Assembly: GCF_026420865.1 (NCBI RefSeq)
Contig: NZ_JAPCWC010000011.1
Location: forward strand, 62,001 to 126,000
Origin: Novosphingobium clariflavum
GTDB taxonomy: Bacteria; Pseudomonadota; Alphaproteobacteria; Sphingomonadales; Sphingomonadaceae
DNA length: 64,000 nucleotides
Reading direction: 5' to 3'
In this document: in pieces, positions 42,144-52,445 of the stretch
How positions within the stretch are numbered: the stretch's first letter is position 1
Layout of the letters: the number at the start of each line of letters is the position of its first letter
Position numbers and translations under genes: made by a program
The notes under the pieces: model-generated
Database searches by the model: none
What the model was told of the DNA's origin: nothing
The model's input: only the letters and a program-made list of their open reading frames with translations

Positions 42144-42956
42144 TCAGCCGGCCGCGATCAGCGAGAACTGCCGCCCGTAGCTCGCTTCTTGGCGGTGCGT
42201 CGCGCGGCGGAACGAATAGAATCGCTCCACCTGCGCATAAGTATCGAGGCCAAGACACTCGACCCCGGCGATTCCGGCAGCGCGCAGACGCGCCGCGACA
42301 TAGGCCTCGAGATCGAACTGCCAGTGCCCGGCCCGCCCTTCGGCAAAAAAGGCCTCGTTGCGAGCGGCCTCAGACAGGAAACGGGCACGAAACCCATCGT
42401 CCACCTCATAGGAAACCGCAGCGATGCAGGGGCCGACAGCGGCCACGATGCGCGACGGTTCCGCGCCAAGCGCCACCATCGCCGCAATGGTCCGGTCCGT
42501 CACCCCCGCGATCGCCCCTTTCCAGCCGGCGTGGGCGGCACCGACCACGCCCGCCTCGCGGTCGGCCAGCAGGACCGGTGCGCAGTCCGCGGTCAGCACC
42601 CCCAGCACCACGCCGGGACGGTCGGTGACGAGGGCATCGGCATGTGGGCGCTCGGCATCGCTCCACGGATCTGCGCCCACCACCACGCAATCGGGCGAAT
42701 GGACCTGGTAGAGGCTCGCCAGCCGCCCGCCCGGCAGTACCGCGCCAACCGCACGGCGGCGGTTCTCGGCAATCGCCTGCGGATCGTCACCCGAGCCGAG
42801 GCCGACGTTGAGCCCGGAAACCTCCCCGAGGCTCACCCCGCCGCGGCGGCCGAGGAAACCGTGCGGCAGACCTTCGAGCAGCCCGGCGCGATGGACTTCG
42901 ACGGATTGGAACGGGGCGGGCTCAACCAAGGCTCTTGCCCACCTGTTCGCGCACAT
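42144..42956 (-). CDS. pgeF: PgeF/YfiH (multicopper oxidase-like, LACC1) family protein
   Basis: A 270-residue protein of the DUF152/laccase-domain family. The zinc triad is His86 (VHSPDCV), Cys125 (TADCAPVLLAD) and His142 (AAHAGWKG), and the closing YSFRR motif is present. Characterised homologues act as peptidoglycan editing factor or purine nucleoside phosphorylase/adenosine deaminase. Its start overlaps pepN by 35 bp on the same strand, so the two may be co-transcribed; a later start is possible. Confidence 0.92.
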   Translation of the reverse strand: MCANRWARALVEPAPFQSVEVHRAGLLEGLPHGFLGRRGGVSLGEVSGLNVGLGSGDDPQAIAENRRRAVGAVLPGGRLASLYQVHSPDCVVVGADPWSDAERPHADALVTDRPGVVLGVLTADCAPVLLADREAGVVGAAHAGWKGAIAGVTDRTIAAMVALGAEPSRIVAAVGPCIAAVSYEVDDGFRARFLSEAARNEAFFAEGRAGHWQFDLEAYVAARLRAAGIAGVECLGLDTYAQVERFYSFRRATHRQEASYGRQFSLIAAG

Positions 42957-45561
42957 CGCGCGAGAGTTCGCCTTGCGCCATGATCGCTTCCAGCTCGGCG
43001 CGCATCATCGCCGCGCGCACCGGCTCGATCCGGCGCCAGCGGCCGAGATGCGGCACGAACCGCGCCGTCGTCTGCGGGTTGAGCGGGTCGAGGCGGCGGA
43101 TCAGGTCACCGATCAGGCGGTAGCCCTCCCCGCTCACATCATGGAAACCCTTGGGATTGAGCGCCAGCGACATGAACAGCGCGCGCACCCGGTTGGGGTT
43201 GGACAGCGTGAAATCGGGATGCCCGGCCAAGGCCTTCACATGGTTCAGGACCTGCGGGTGGAAGCAGCTTGCCTGAAGCTGGAACCACTTGTCGATCACC
43301 AGGGCATTGCCCTGATAACGCTGGTGGAAGTCGGCGAGGGCCTCGTCCCGCTCGGGCCCCTCGAGGTTGCACAGGACGGTGAGCGCCGACTGGCGGTCGG
43401 TCATGTTGTCGGCCGCGCGGTACTGGGCGATGGCGCGGGCCGCGCCCTCGGCGGCATCCCCCGAGGCGATCAGAATCAGCGCCTGCGCCTTGGCCTTGCG
43501 GGCCCCGCGTGCCGCCGCGTCGCGGCCATAGGGCACCGCCGAAACGCGGTCGTGCAATGCCGTGAGTTCGCTTGCCAGTTCGCCGCCCAGCCAGTGCTTG
43601 AGCGCCTCGCGCTCCTCGTGGATCGCGTATGGATCGGCCACCAGCACCTGCTCGGCAAGATAGGCGACGGTCGGCAGCATCATCAGCTCGCCGCGCATCA
43701 GGTCGTCGAGCGCCTCGTCGGCGATGATCGCGGCAAAGGCCTTGCCGATGGCCGCGCGCCCGGCGGCCCGCTCCGCATCGGCCAGCCCGCCGCCGACCGC
43801 CGCGACGAGGTGCTGGACGACCAGGCTCTGCATGGCCTCGTAGCGGGCGAACGGATCGTCATCGCGCGCGGCGAGGAACACCAGATCCTCGGCATCGCGC
43901 TCGAACTCGATGGCGACAGGGGCCGAGAAGCCGCGGTTGATCGACAGCACCGGCAGGCGCGCGAAGCCACCAAACGCGAAGCTCTCCTTAGCCTTGTCGA
44001 GCACGATCAGCCGCTCGCCCGCATGGCAGCCGGTATCGCGGTCGTAGAGCGCGATGCGCAGCGGGATCGGCATTGGCTGCTTGTCCGCCTGATCCGGCGT
44101 GGCGGGGACGGTCTGCGCCAGGGTCAGCGTCGCCACATCGCCTTCGTGGGTGAGCGAGACCGAGACTTGCGGCGTCCCCGCCTGCGAATACCAGAGGCGG
44201 AACTGCGTGAGGTCCAGCCCGGTGCCCTGCTCGATCGCCTTGACGAAGTCCTCACAGGTCGCCGCCTCGCCGTCGTGGCGGTCGAAGTAGAGGTCGGTGC
44301 CCTGGCGGAACCGTTCAGTGCCTGCCATCGTCCGCATCATGCGGATCACCTCGGCGCCCTTGTTGTAGACGGTCGCGGTGTAGAAATTGCTGATTTCCTG
44401 ATAGGAATCCGGGCGGATCGGATGCGCGAGCGGGCCGGAATCCTCAGGGAACTGGCCGCCGCGCAGGGTGCGCACATCCTCGATCCGCTTGACCGGCTCG
44501 CTGCCCATGTCGGCACTGAACAGCTGGTCGCGCAGGACCGTGAAGCCTTCCTTGAGCGAAAGCTGGAACCAGTCGCGGCAAGTCACGCGGTTGCCCGACC
44601 AGTTGTGGAAGTATTCGTGGCCGATCACGCTCTCGATCCCGTCGTAATCGGCATCGGTGGCGGTTTCCGGTTCGGCGAGGACGTAGCGGGTGTTGAAGAC
44701 GTTGAGGCCCTTGTTCTCCATCGCCCCCATGTTGAAGTCCGACACGGCGACCACGTTGAACAGGTCGAGGTCGTACTCGCGCCCGAAGGCCTGCTCATCC
44801 CACTTCATCGAGGCAATCAGCGAATCCATCGCATGCTGCGTGCGCTGCTCGTCGCCCGCACGAACCCAGATGTTGAGATCGACCTTGCGGCCGGACTGCG
44901 TGATGAACTGCGCATGGTTGGCCACCAGGTCGCCCGCCACCAGCGCGAAGAGATAGCTCGGCTTGGGCCAGGGATCGTGCCATTGCGCCCAGTGCGTGCC
45001 ATCGGCATTCTCGCCCGTGGCCGTGCAGTTGCCGTTGGACAGCAGGATCGGGAACTGCGCCTTGTCGCCCGCCATGCGCACCGAATACGTCGAGAGCACG
45101 TCGGGGCGATCGGGGAAAAAGGTGATGCGGCGGAAGCCCTCGGCCTCGCACTGGGTGCAGAGCATCCCGTTCGAGGCATAGAGGCCCATGAGCTGGCTGT
45201 TGCCCGCCGGGTTCATCGCGGTTTCGACCTCGACCTCGTGCGCCTCGCCCGAAAGCGCCACCAGCAGGTCGGAGCCGTCGAGCCGCCAGTCGTTCACCGC
45301 CTCGCCGTCGACCCGCACCGCGAGCGGGGCGATCTGATCGCCGTTGAGGCGCAGGGTCGAACCGCCCTCGCCGGCCGGATTACGCGTTACCGAGAGCTTC
45401 GCGGTCACATGCGTGGCATCGATGCCCAGCCGGAAGTCCAGCGCAATCTGCGGCACCAGCCATTCGGGCGGCCGATAATCCTCGCGGTGGATCACGGGCG
45501 GCGCCGTGATGGCGGGTGCAGCTTCGGGGTGGGCGGCGTTGCTGGCGATGTCCATAAGCAT
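42922..45561 (-). CDS. pepN: Aminopeptidase N (M1 family)
   Basis: An 879-residue metalloaminopeptidase. The exopeptidase motif GAMENKGLN and the zinc motif HEYFHNW (about residue 315) with the downstream Glu are present; the C-terminal helical domain (residues about 540-879) is complete. Length fits E. coli PepN (870). Two ATG codons 6 bp apart serve as possible starts. Cytosolic peptide turnover. Confidence 0.97.
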   Translation of the reverse strand: MLMDIASNAAHPEAAPAITAPPVIHREDYRPPEWLVPQIALDFRLGIDATHVTAKLSVTRNPAGEGGSTLRLNGDQIAPLAVRVDGEAVNDWRLDGSDLLVALSGEAHEVEVETAMNPAGNSQLMGLYASNGMLCTQCEAEGFRRITFFPDRPDVLSTYSVRMAGDKAQFPILLSNGNCTATGENADGTHWAQWHDPWPKPSYLFALVAGDLVANHAQFITQSGRKVDLNIWVRAGDEQRTQHAMDSLIASMKWDEQAFGREYDLDLFNVVAVSDFNMGAMENKGLNVFNTRYVLAEPETATDADYDGIESVIGHEYFHNWSGNRVTCRDWFQLSLKEGFTVLRDQLFSADMGSEPVKRIEDVRTLRGGQFPEDSGPLAHPIRPDSYQEISNFYTATVYNKGAEVIRMMRTMAGTERFRQGTDLYFDRHDGEAATCEDFVKAIEQGTGLDLTQFRLWYSQAGTPQVSVSLTHEGDVATLTLAQTVPATPDQADKQPMPIPLRIALYDRDTGCHAGERLIVLDKAKESFAFGGFARLPVLSINRGFSAPVAIEFERDAEDLVFLAARDDDPFARYEAMQSLVVQHLVAAVGGGLADAERAAGRAAIGKAFAAIIADEALDDLMRGELMMLPTVAYLAEQVLVADPYAIHEEREALKHWLGGELASELTALHDRVSAVPYGRDAAARGARKAKAQALILIASGDAAEGAARAIAQYRAADNMTDRQSALTVLCNLEGPERDEALADFHQRYQGNALVIDKWFQLQASCFHPQVLNHVKALAGHPDFTLSNPNRVRALFMSLALNPKGFHDVSGEGYRLIGDLIRRLDPLNPQTTARFVPHLGRWRRIEPVRAAMMRAELEAIMAQGELSRDVREQVGKSLG

Positions 45562-45639
45562 CGAGTTAAGCCCCCCGCCTTGCGATTGCCAGCCGTGCCG
45601 CTACGAATCCGCGGCGATTTTTGAGAGAAAGCAAAAGCG

Positions 45640-46488
45640 ATGCCGCCCCGCCTGTTCATCTTCGGCCTTGGCTATACCGCTGGCGTGCTGGCCGAGCGGC
45701 TGTCCCGCATGGGCTGGGAAGTGATCTCCACCGGCCGCGACGGGACGCTTTCCTTCGAGGACGAAGGCAATGTGCGCCTCGCACTGGCCGATGCCGATCA
45801 TGTGCTCTCCTCGGTCCCGCCGGGAAGCGAAGGGCGCGGCGAGCCGCTCGATCCGGTGCTGGAACGTTATGGCGCCGCGCTGAAGGGCAAAGCCCTGTCC
45901 TACCTGTCCTCCACCGGTGTCTATGGCGATGCCGGCGGCGCCTGGGTGGACGAGAGCGCCCCCATCGGCACCGGGCGCCGTACGGCGCGGGCGGAAGCGG
46001 ACCAGACATGGCTTTCACTCGGCGCGCGGGTCTACCGGCTGCCCGGGATCTACGGCCCCGGCCGCTCGATGCTCGACCGCGTGCGCGAAGGCCGCGCGCA
46101 TCGCATCGATCTGCCGGGGCAGGTGTTCAGCCGCGTGCATGTGTCGGACATCGCCTCGGGCGTGATCGCGGGACTTGGGGCCCCGCCGGGGGCGTACAAC
46201 CTTGCCGACGACCTGCCCTGCGCGCAGAACCGGGTGGTGGAGGAAGCGTGTCGCCTCACCGGCGCGCCGCTGCCCCCTTTGCAGACATTGGAGGAAGCCG
46301 CGCTGTCCCCGATGGCGCGGGCGTTCTATGCCGAGAACCGCCGCGTCGCCAATGGCAAGGCGCGGCAGGTACTCGGCTGGAAACCGCGCTTCGCGAGTTA
46401 CCGCGAAGGGCTGCGCGACATCAGCGCCACGACCAGCCCCACCGTTGCCAGCCCGGCACCGGCAATCGCCAGCGGCGACCAGCGATAG
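45640..46488 (+). CDS. NAD(P)-dependent epimerase/dehydratase-like (YeeZ-type) protein
   Basis: A 282-residue extended-SDR protein. The nucleotide motif FIFGLGYTAG, the YLSSTGVYGDAGG segment and RLPGIYGPGRSMLD fit YeeZ-like members, in which the catalytic Tyr/Lys pair is altered; the substrate is unknown. It is divergent from pepN and its 3' end overlaps the convergent EamA gene by 91 bp. Confidence 0.8.
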   Translation: MPPRLFIFGLGYTAGVLAERLSRMGWEVISTGRDGTLSFEDEGNVRLALADADHVLSSVPPGSEGRGEPLDPVLERYGAALKGKALSYLSSTGVYGDAGGAWVDESAPIGTGRRTARAEADQTWLSLGARVYRLPGIYGPGRSMLDRVREGRAHRIDLPGQVFSRVHVSDIASGVIAGLGAPPGAYNLADDLPCAQNRVVEEACRLTGAPLPPLQTLEEAALSPMARAFYAENRRVANGKARQVLGWKPRFASYREGLRDISATTSPTVASPAPAIASGDQR

Positions 46489-47318
46489 CCTTCGAACAGC
46501 GTCGAGATGAACATGGCGATCACGATCACCGCCACGCCGTTGTAGGCCGCCTTGCCCGCCCCAAGCTGGCGGATCAGCGTGTAGTAGAGCGGGAACGTCA
46601 CCACCGAGCCGAGAATGGCGAGATAGGCCGTGCCCATCCAGTAGCGCGCATCGTGCGGGATCACCGGCGGGCCGGCGAAGACGAGCGCCAGAAGCACATC
46701 GCAGATCGTGCCGTAGAGCATCGCCCAGGACAGCAGGCTCACCATCGGCAGCGCCCTGCCGGTATCGTTGGCCTGAATCACGTTCGAGACCGAAGCGCAC
46801 AGCATCGCGATCAGCGCAAAGACGGTGCCCAGCACCACCTTGCCGCCCAGCGGCGCCTCATGCGCCTCGTGCAGCAAGAGCAGGGCAAGGCCGCCAATGG
46901 CGATCACGCTGCCGATGGCGAAACGCGCGGTGATCGGCTGCTTCAGCAATACCCGCGCGAGGATTGCATTGGGCACCAGCAGGAGCCCGATCATGACCGC
47001 GACGATGCCCGAAGTCAGGTGCATCTCCGCCCGGTAGACGAAGTTGTAATTCCCGCAGAACTGCGTGAGGCCGACCGCGAAAGCGAGCAATTGCCCGGCC
47101 TTGCCCAGCTTCAGGCTCTTGCGCATGGCAATCGCCACAAGGAACATCGCCGGCGTCGCCAGTGCAAAGCGCCAAGCCACCGACCAGCTGGCCGGAACCG
47201 TGCCGATCTGCCCGGTGATGACGAACCACGTCGATCCCCAGATCAGCGCCACCAGCAAGAACGGTAGCGCCACCGCCGGCTTGAGAAAGCTCGGCGCGCT
47301 ATCGGATGGGCCGCTCAC
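46398..47318 (-). CDS. EamA/DMT-family membrane transporter
   Basis: A 306-residue protein with about ten membrane helices in two EamA repeats (LIWGSTWFVITGQIG near the start; GTAYLAILGSVVTFPLYY in the second). Family members export amino acids and other small metabolites. The GTG at 47318 overlaps the aldolase stop (GTGA); in-frame sequence further upstream lies inside the aldolase gene and lacks similarity. Coupling to an amino-acid enzyme hints at an amino-acid-related substrate. Confidence 0.85.
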   Translation of the reverse strand: MSGPSDSAPSFLKPAVALPFLLVALIWGSTWFVITGQIGTVPASWSVAWRFALATPAMFLVAIAMRKSLKLGKAGQLLAFAVGLTQFCGNYNFVYRAEMHLTSGIVAVMIGLLLVPNAILARVLLKQPITARFAIGSVIAIGGLALLLLHEAHEAPLGGKVVLGTVFALIAMLCASVSNVIQANDTGRALPMVSLLSWAMLYGTICDVLLALVFAGPPVIPHDARYWMGTAYLAILGSVVTFPLYYTLIRQLGAGKAAYNGVAVIVIAMFISTLFEGYRWSPLAIAGAGLATVGLVVALMSRSPSR

Positions 47319-48310
47319 AGCCCGGCAATCGCGCGGGCGAGTGCGGCAACGTGCTCTTCGCGGGCATCCCAAGCGGTCACGAGCCGGGCCGCATCGTCAC
47401 CCCAGTCGTAGAACTCGAAACCCTGCGTCCGCAGCGCCGCACGTTCGGCCGCGGTGGACGCGAGGAAGATCTCGTTCGCCTCGACCGGGTGCAGCAGGCG
47501 CGAGCGGGCAGCGGCGGCGATCTCGGAAGCGGCAGCATTGGCGGCGCGGGCATTGTCCAGCCAGAGATCCTGCTCCAGCATCGCCAGAATCTGCGCGGCC
47601 AGATAGCGGCCCTTCGATTGCAGGTGCCCGGCGCGCTTGCGGCGGAAACGCACTTTGTCGGCCATGGCGGGATCGAAGAAGACGATGGCCTCGGCGCTCA
47701 TGGCCCCGTTCTTGACCATGCCGAAGCTCAGCGCATCGACGCCCAGCGCCGCATCCGCCGCGCTGCCGCCGAGGAACGCCACGGCATTGCCGAAGCGCGC
47801 GCCGTCCATATGCAGACCGAGCCCCTTGCCCTTCACGAAGGCGGAGAGCGCCGCCAGTTCCTCGGGCCGATAGACGCAGCCATATTCGCTGGCCTGCGTG
47901 ATCGAGACGGCGTGAGGGTGGACCTGATGCACGCCGTCGCGGATCGGGTCGATCACGCGGGCAATCGCCTCGGGCGTGATCTTCGCGCTTTCGCCATCGG
48001 CCAGCAGCAGCTTGGCGCCGTGCAGGTAGAACCCGGGCGCGCCGCCTTCGTCCATCTCGATGTGCGCCTCGCGGTGGCAGATCACCGCACCGTGCGGCTC
48101 GACCATGGCCGAAAGCGCCAGACAGTTCGCCGCCGTGCCCGTCGCCACCCAGAGCGCCGCGCAGTCACGCCCGAACAGCGCGGAAAAGCGTGCATCCAGC
48201 GCCTTGCTGAGACCGTCGCCATCGTAAGGCGAATCAGGCTCGTCGGCAGCCTTCATAGCATCCCAGACCCTCGGGTGGACCCGTGCGGCGTTGTCGGAAA
48301 GGAACTTCAT
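47315..48310 (-). CDS. Threonine-aldolase-like PLP enzyme
   Basis: A 331-residue fold-type I PLP enzyme of the beta-eliminating lyase/low-specificity threonine aldolase group. HMDGARFGNAVA and the Schiff-base lysine region DALSFGMVKNGAMSAEA (about residue 200) are visible. It would cleave L-threonine or allo-threonine to glycine and acetaldehyde, though related substrates are possible. The start MKFLSDNAA fits homologues; ATG 48316 is equally close. Coupled to the EamA transporter. Confidence 0.85.
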   Translation of the reverse strand: MKFLSDNAARVHPRVWDAMKAADEPDSPYDGDGLSKALDARFSALFGRDCAALWVATGTAANCLALSAMVEPHGAVICHREAHIEMDEGGAPGFYLHGAKLLLADGESAKITPEAIARVIDPIRDGVHQVHPHAVSITQASEYGCVYRPEELAALSAFVKGKGLGLHMDGARFGNAVAFLGGSAADAALGVDALSFGMVKNGAMSAEAIVFFDPAMADKVRFRRKRAGHLQSKGRYLAAQILAMLEQDLWLDNARAANAAASEIAAAARSRLLHPVEANEIFLASTAAERAALRTQGFEFYDWGDDAARLVTAWDAREEHVAALARAIAGL

Positions 48311-48372
48311 GACCATATGCCCTAGAGCGGACACACTGGCCGTCAAGCAGACCTTTTCAGGAGCCCTCACAT

Positions 48373-48663
48373 ATGGTCGGCGTGACTATCACTGCACATG
48401 AAAACGGAAATTCCGGCGAGTATGTCGCCCACGTCGCCGACCATGACGCCACGGGCCGCCTGATCTGGGAGGAACGCGGCGGCATTCGCTATGCCGAGCA
48501 TACGCTGGTGCCGCCCGCGATCGGCGGACGCGGCGTGGCGGGCCGACTGGTAGAGGCGATGGTGGCCGACGCGCGGGAGAACCACTTCAGGATCGGCCCT
48601 TCGTGCAGCTACGTCGCCGCCGCGTTCAAACGGCACCCCGAGTGGGCGGATGTGAAGGCCTGA
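48373..48663 (+). CDS. Small GNAT-like N-acetyltransferase
   Basis: A 96-residue YjdJ/acetyltransf_CG-type protein. RLIWEERGG, AEHTLVPPAIGGRGVAGRLV (acetyl-CoA loop) and the terminal IGPSCSYVAAAFKRHPEW match the family, in which a Cys often replaces the usual catalytic residue. Divergent from the aldolase gene, with a 62-bp gap. Confidence 0.88.
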   Translation: MVGVTITAHENGNSGEYVAHVADHDATGRLIWEERGGIRYAEHTLVPPAIGGRGVAGRLVEAMVADARENHFRIGPSCSYVAAAFKRHPEWADVKA

Positions 48664-48696
48664 GGCGCAACGCGTTGCCCGCCCCAAGACAGTCCC

Positions 48697-48739
48697 GCCA
48701 TCCCCGCGAAGGCCGGGGCCCCGCTTTCGCGGGGATGGC
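48697..48739. repeat. REP-like palindrome
   Basis: A perfect 14-bp inverted repeat (gccatccccgcgaa at 48697-48710 and its complement at 48726-48739) with a 15-nt GC-rich loop. This type of dispersed extragenic palindrome is common in sphingomonad genomes; here it lies between convergent genes and may also terminate transcription. Confidence 0.7.
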
Positions 48740-48786
48740 GACGCAGCATCCGATGGGGTGGAGTTGAGGCGGTTCGGTCTGGCCGT

Positions 48787-51700
48787 TTATTCCGCCTTCC
48801 CGAATCCCCCCCCTCCCGGCGTCTCGATCACAAACACATCCCCCGGCGCCAGCTGCGCCGTAGCCGTCGCGCCCAGGTCCTCGACCGAGCCGCCGGCCCG
48901 CTCGATCCGGTTGCGTCCCGGCTCGCCATCTGCCCCGCCCGAAAGACCGAAAGGCGAAGTCCTGCGCCGCTGCGAGAGGATGCCCGCCTGCATCGGCTCC
49001 AGAAAGCGCACACGCCGGGTGGCGCCATCGCCGCCCTTGTGCCCGCCCGAACCGCCCGAGCCGCGCCGGATCGAGAACTCCTCCAGCAGCACCGGATAAT
49101 GGGTTTCCAGCACTTCGGGATCGGTGAGGCGGCTGTTGGTCATGTGGGTCTGCACCACCGGCGTGCCGTCGAAATCCGGCCCTGCGCCCGAACCGCCCGA
49201 GATCGTCTCGTAATACTGATAGCGGGCATTGCCGAAGGTGAAGTTGTTCATTGTCCCCTGCGAGGCGGCCATGGCGCCCAGCGCGCCGAACAGCGCATCG
49301 GTGATCGCCTGACTGGTCTCGACATTGCCCGCGACGACGGCGGCCGGGGCCTTGGGATAGAGCATCGAGCCTTCCGGCACGCGCAAGGTGATCGGCCGCA
49401 GACACCCCTCGTTCATCGGCACCGCATCGTCGATCAGCGTGCGCACGACATAGAGCACGGCCGCGCGCACGACCGGCAGCGGAGCGTTGAAATTGTCGGG
49501 AAGCTGGGGGCTGGTGCCGGCGAAATCGATGGTCGCGCCGCGCGCGGCACGGTCGATGGTCACCGAAACCGCGATCTCGGCGCCGTTGTCCATCGGCACG
49601 CGGAAATGGCCCTCCTGCAGCCGCTCGATCAGCGCACGGACGGCCTGTTCGGCATGGGCCTGCGCATGGGCCATGTAGGCGTCCACCACCTCGCGCCCCT
49701 GCTCGCGGGCGACGCGCTGCAGTTCGGAGGCGCCGCGCTGGCAGGCGGCCAGCTGGGCGCGCAAGTCGGCAAGGTTCTGCTCGATGGCCCGCGAGGGATG
49801 CGGGCCGGAGGCGAGCAGGTCGCGCAGCGGCGCTTCCTGCAGCGCACCGCGATCGACCAGCAGCACGTTGTCGATCAGCACGCCCTCCTCGTGGAGCGAG
49901 CGCGAGCCCGGCGGCATCGAGCCGGGGCTGATGCCGCCGATGTCGGCATGGTGCCCGCGCGCGGCGACGAACCACGCCGGAACCGTCTCGCCCTCGATGA
50001 AGACGGGCATGACCACGGTAATGTCGGGCAGATGGGTGCCGCCGTCGTAAGGCGCATTGAGGACATAGGCATCGCCGGGCAGGATGCCCCGTCCGTCGCG
50101 GGGCCCGTCCTGCGCATCGCCGCGCCGCTGGAGGATCGTGCGCACGCTTTCCCCCATCGAGCCCAGATGCACCGGCATATGCGGCGCATTGGCGACAAGA
50201 TTGCCCTCGCGGTCGAACAGCGCGCAGGAGAAGTCCAGCCGCTCGCGAATGTTCACCGAACTGGCCGAGTGCTGGAGCGCGGCGCCCATTTCCTCGGCAA
50301 TCGCCATGAACAGCGCGCCCATGATTTCGAGGCGCACCGGATCGCATTCGGTCGAGAGATCAGCCTGCACCTGCTGCGGCGCGTCTCTCGTGAGAATCAG
50401 ATTGCCGACATGATCGACACGCACGCGCCAGCCAGGTTCGACCACGGTGGTGGAGACGTCATCGACCACCAGCAGCGGACCATCGGCCTCGAATCCCTCG
50501 GCAAGCCCCTCGCGCAGGTAAAGCGGCGCGCGGTGGTTGGCGCCCTGCGTCCAGAGATCGACCTGTTCGGCCGCAGGCGAGGATTCGGCGGGAAGAACCA
50601 GCGTCGCGCCGCCACCGGAATGCCCGGCATGGACCGCCTCCACCCGCAGGGTTTCGCCAATGAGCTGCTCGCCCGCGCCGAAGCCGAAGCGCTGGTGCCA
50701 GCCGGCGCGGAAGGCTTCCCGCATGGCATCGAGCGAGCCGACCGGCACTTCGATGGCATTGTCGCTGCCCTTGGGGCGTACGGCGAGAGCCGCCTCGATC
50801 GCGATTTCCTCCGCAGCGATGCCCTGCGCGGCCAGCGCCGCCCGCGCCTCATCGCCCAAAGCCGCAACGGCACCATCGAGTGACGTCATGGCGTCCTCCT
50901 CCAGCGGCAGCGCCAAAGTGCGCTGGCGCAGCATCCGCCGGTCTGCAAGGCCCATGCCGTAGGCCGAGAGCACCGAGGCGAGCGGGTGGCACAGCACGCT
51001 GGTGACGCCCAGCGCATCGGCCACCTTGCAGGCGTGCTGGCCGCCCGCGCCGCCAAACGTCACCAGCGCCGCGCGGGTCATGTCATGACCGCGCCGCAGC
51101 GAGACGGTCTTGATCGCATTGGCCATGTTGGCGACGGCAATTTCGAGGAACCCTTCCGCCGCCTGCTCGCGCGTCAGGTCGCGCCCCGTAGCGGCGCGGA
51201 CTTCGGCCAGGACGTCGTCCATCCGCGCCTCGGCCGCGGCAAGGTCGAGCGGTTCGTTGCCTTCGGGGCCGAAGACATGCGGGAAATGTTCGGGACGCAG
51301 CTTGCCGAGCAGCAGGTTGCAATCGGTCACCGCCAGCGGGCCGCCGCGCCGGTAGCAGGCCGGGCCGGGCACCGCGCCGGCGCTCTCCGGCCCGACAAGG
51401 AAGCGTGCGCCGTCGAAACGGCAGATCGATCCGCCGCCCGCCGCCACCGTCTCGATCCGCATCATCGGCACCCGCACGCGGGCGCCGGCCACGCGCGTCT
51501 CGCTGTCGCGCTCATAAGCGCCGGCATAGTGCGACACGTCGGTAGACGTGCCGCCCATGTCGAAGCCCAGCACGTGATCGAACCCGGCCTCCTTGGCGAT
51601 GGCCGCCATGCCGACGATACCGCCCGCCGGGCCGGAGAGGATCGCGTCCTTGCCCGCAAAAGCGTCCCCCGTGGTCAGCCCGCCGCTCGACTGCATGTAG

Positions 51701-52395
51701 AGCGCGGAGACCTTGGGGCCCAGCCCCGCCTCCAGCCCGGCGACGTAGCGGGCAAGCACCGGCGAGAGGTTGGCGTCCACCACCGTGGTGTCCCCACGCG
51801 CGATCAGCTTGATCAGCGGGGCGACTTCGTGACTCACCGAGACCTGCGTGAAGCCGATCTCCCGCGCGAGATCGGCCAGCGCCGCCTCATGCGCCTTGTG
51901 GCGATAGCCGTGCATCAGCACCACGGCCACGGCGCGCAGACCCGCCTCGAAGTGGCGCTGCAGGCCCGCACGCGCGGCCTCCAGATCGAGCGGACGGTGA
52001 ACGGTGCCATCGGCCCCGACGCGCTCGTCGATTTCCAGCACGGCGGCATGGAGCGGCTGCGGGAGGACGATATGGCGCGCGAAAATGTCGGGGCGTTCCT
52101 GCGTGCCGATCGTCAGCGCATCGCCGAAGCCGCGCGTGATCGCCAGCAAGACCGGCTCGCCCTTGCCTTCGAGCAAAGCGTTGGTGGCAACGGTGGTGCC
52201 AAGGCGCAGTTCGGCTTCGGGAAGCTCACCCTTTCCGGTACCGGTCAGCCGCCGCATCGCCTCGACGGCGGCATCGTCATAACGGCCGGGATCTTCGGAG
52301 AGCAGCTTCAGCCGCTCGAACCGTCCATCGGGCGCGCGCGCCACCACGTCGGTAAAGGTGCCACCACGATCGACCCAGAATTGCCATGTGCTCAT
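48787..52395 (-). CDS. 5-oxoprolinase-type hydantoinase (fused A and B halves)
   Basis: A 1202-residue ATP-dependent oxoprolinase/hydantoinase. The HyuA half has [34 protein letters not shown], and [15 protein letters not shown] (ATPase fold); the HyuB half starts near 690 ([20 protein letters not shown]) and ends with [13 protein letters not shown] and a Gly-rich tail. Full length for OPLAH (about 1200-1290). Opens 5-oxoproline to glutamate or acts on related cyclic amides. Confidence 0.92.
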   Translation of the reverse strand: MSTWQFWVDRGGTFTDVVARAPDGRFERLKLLSEDPGRYDDAAVEAMRRLTGTGKGELPEAELRLGTTVATNALLEGKGEPVLLAITRGFGDALTIGTQERPDIFARHIVLPQPLHAAVLEIDERVGADGTVHRPLDLEAARAGLQRHFEAGLRAVAVVLMHGYRHKAHEAALADLAREIGFTQVSVSHEVAPLIKLIARGDTTVVDANLSPVLARYVAGLEAGLGPKVSALYMQSSGGLTTGDAFAGKDAILSGPAGGIVGMAAIAKEAGFDHVLGFDMGGTSTDVSHYAGAYERDSETRVAGARVRVPMMRIETVAAGGGSICRFDGARFLVGPESAGAVPGPACYRRGGPLAVTDCNLLLGKLRPEHFPHVFGPEGNEPLDLAAAEARMDDVLAEVRAATGRDLTREQAAEGFLEIAVANMANAIKTVSLRRGHDMTRAALVTFGGAGGQHACKVADALGVTSVLCHPLASVLSAYGMGLADRRMLRQRTLALPLEEDAMTSLDGAVAALGDEARAALAAQGIAAEEIAIEAALAVRPKGSDNAIEVPVGSLDAMREAFRAGWHQRFGFGAGEQLIGETLRVEAVHAGHSGGGATLVLPAESSPAAEQVDLWTQGANHRAPLYLREGLAEGFEADGPLLVVDDVSTTVVEPGWRVRVDHVGNLILTRDAPQQVQADLSTECDPVRLEIMGALFMAIAEEMGAALQHSASSVNIRERLDFSCALFDREGNLVANAPHMPVHLGSMGESVRTILQRRGDAQDGPRDGRGILPGDAYVLNAPYDGGTHLPDITVVMPVFIEGETVPAWFVAARGHHADIGGISPGSMPPGSRSLHEEGVLIDNVLLVDRGALQEAPLRDLLASGPHPSRAIEQNLADLRAQLAACQRGASELQRVAREQGREVVDAYMAHAQAHAEQAVRALIERLQEGHFRVPMDNGAEIAVSVTIDRAARGATIDFAGTSPQLPDNFNAPLPVVRAAVLYVVRTLIDDAVPMNEGCLRPITLRVPEGSMLYPKAPAAVVAGNVETSQAITDALFGALGAMAASQGTMNNFTFGNARYQYYETISGGSGAGPDFDGTPVVQTHMTNSRLTDPEVLETHYPVLLEEFSIRRGSGGSGGHKGGDGATRRVRFLEPMQAGILSQRRRTSPFGLSGGADGEPGRNRIERAGGSVEDLGATATAQLAPGDVFVIETPGGGGFGKAE

Positions 52396-52445
52396 GGCCC
52401 CGCTTCATGGCCGTGGGGGCGCCATGAGGGAAGGCCAAAAGTGCC

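Noticed and set aside
42808..45624. A 938-codon plus-strand open frame
   Set aside because: It is the complement of pepN, whose M1 motifs are clear; no domain on the plus strand.
45621..47267. A 548-codon plus-strand frame overlapping the epimerase-like gene
   Set aside because: Out of frame with the recognisable SDR protein and antisense to the EamA transporter; no domain.
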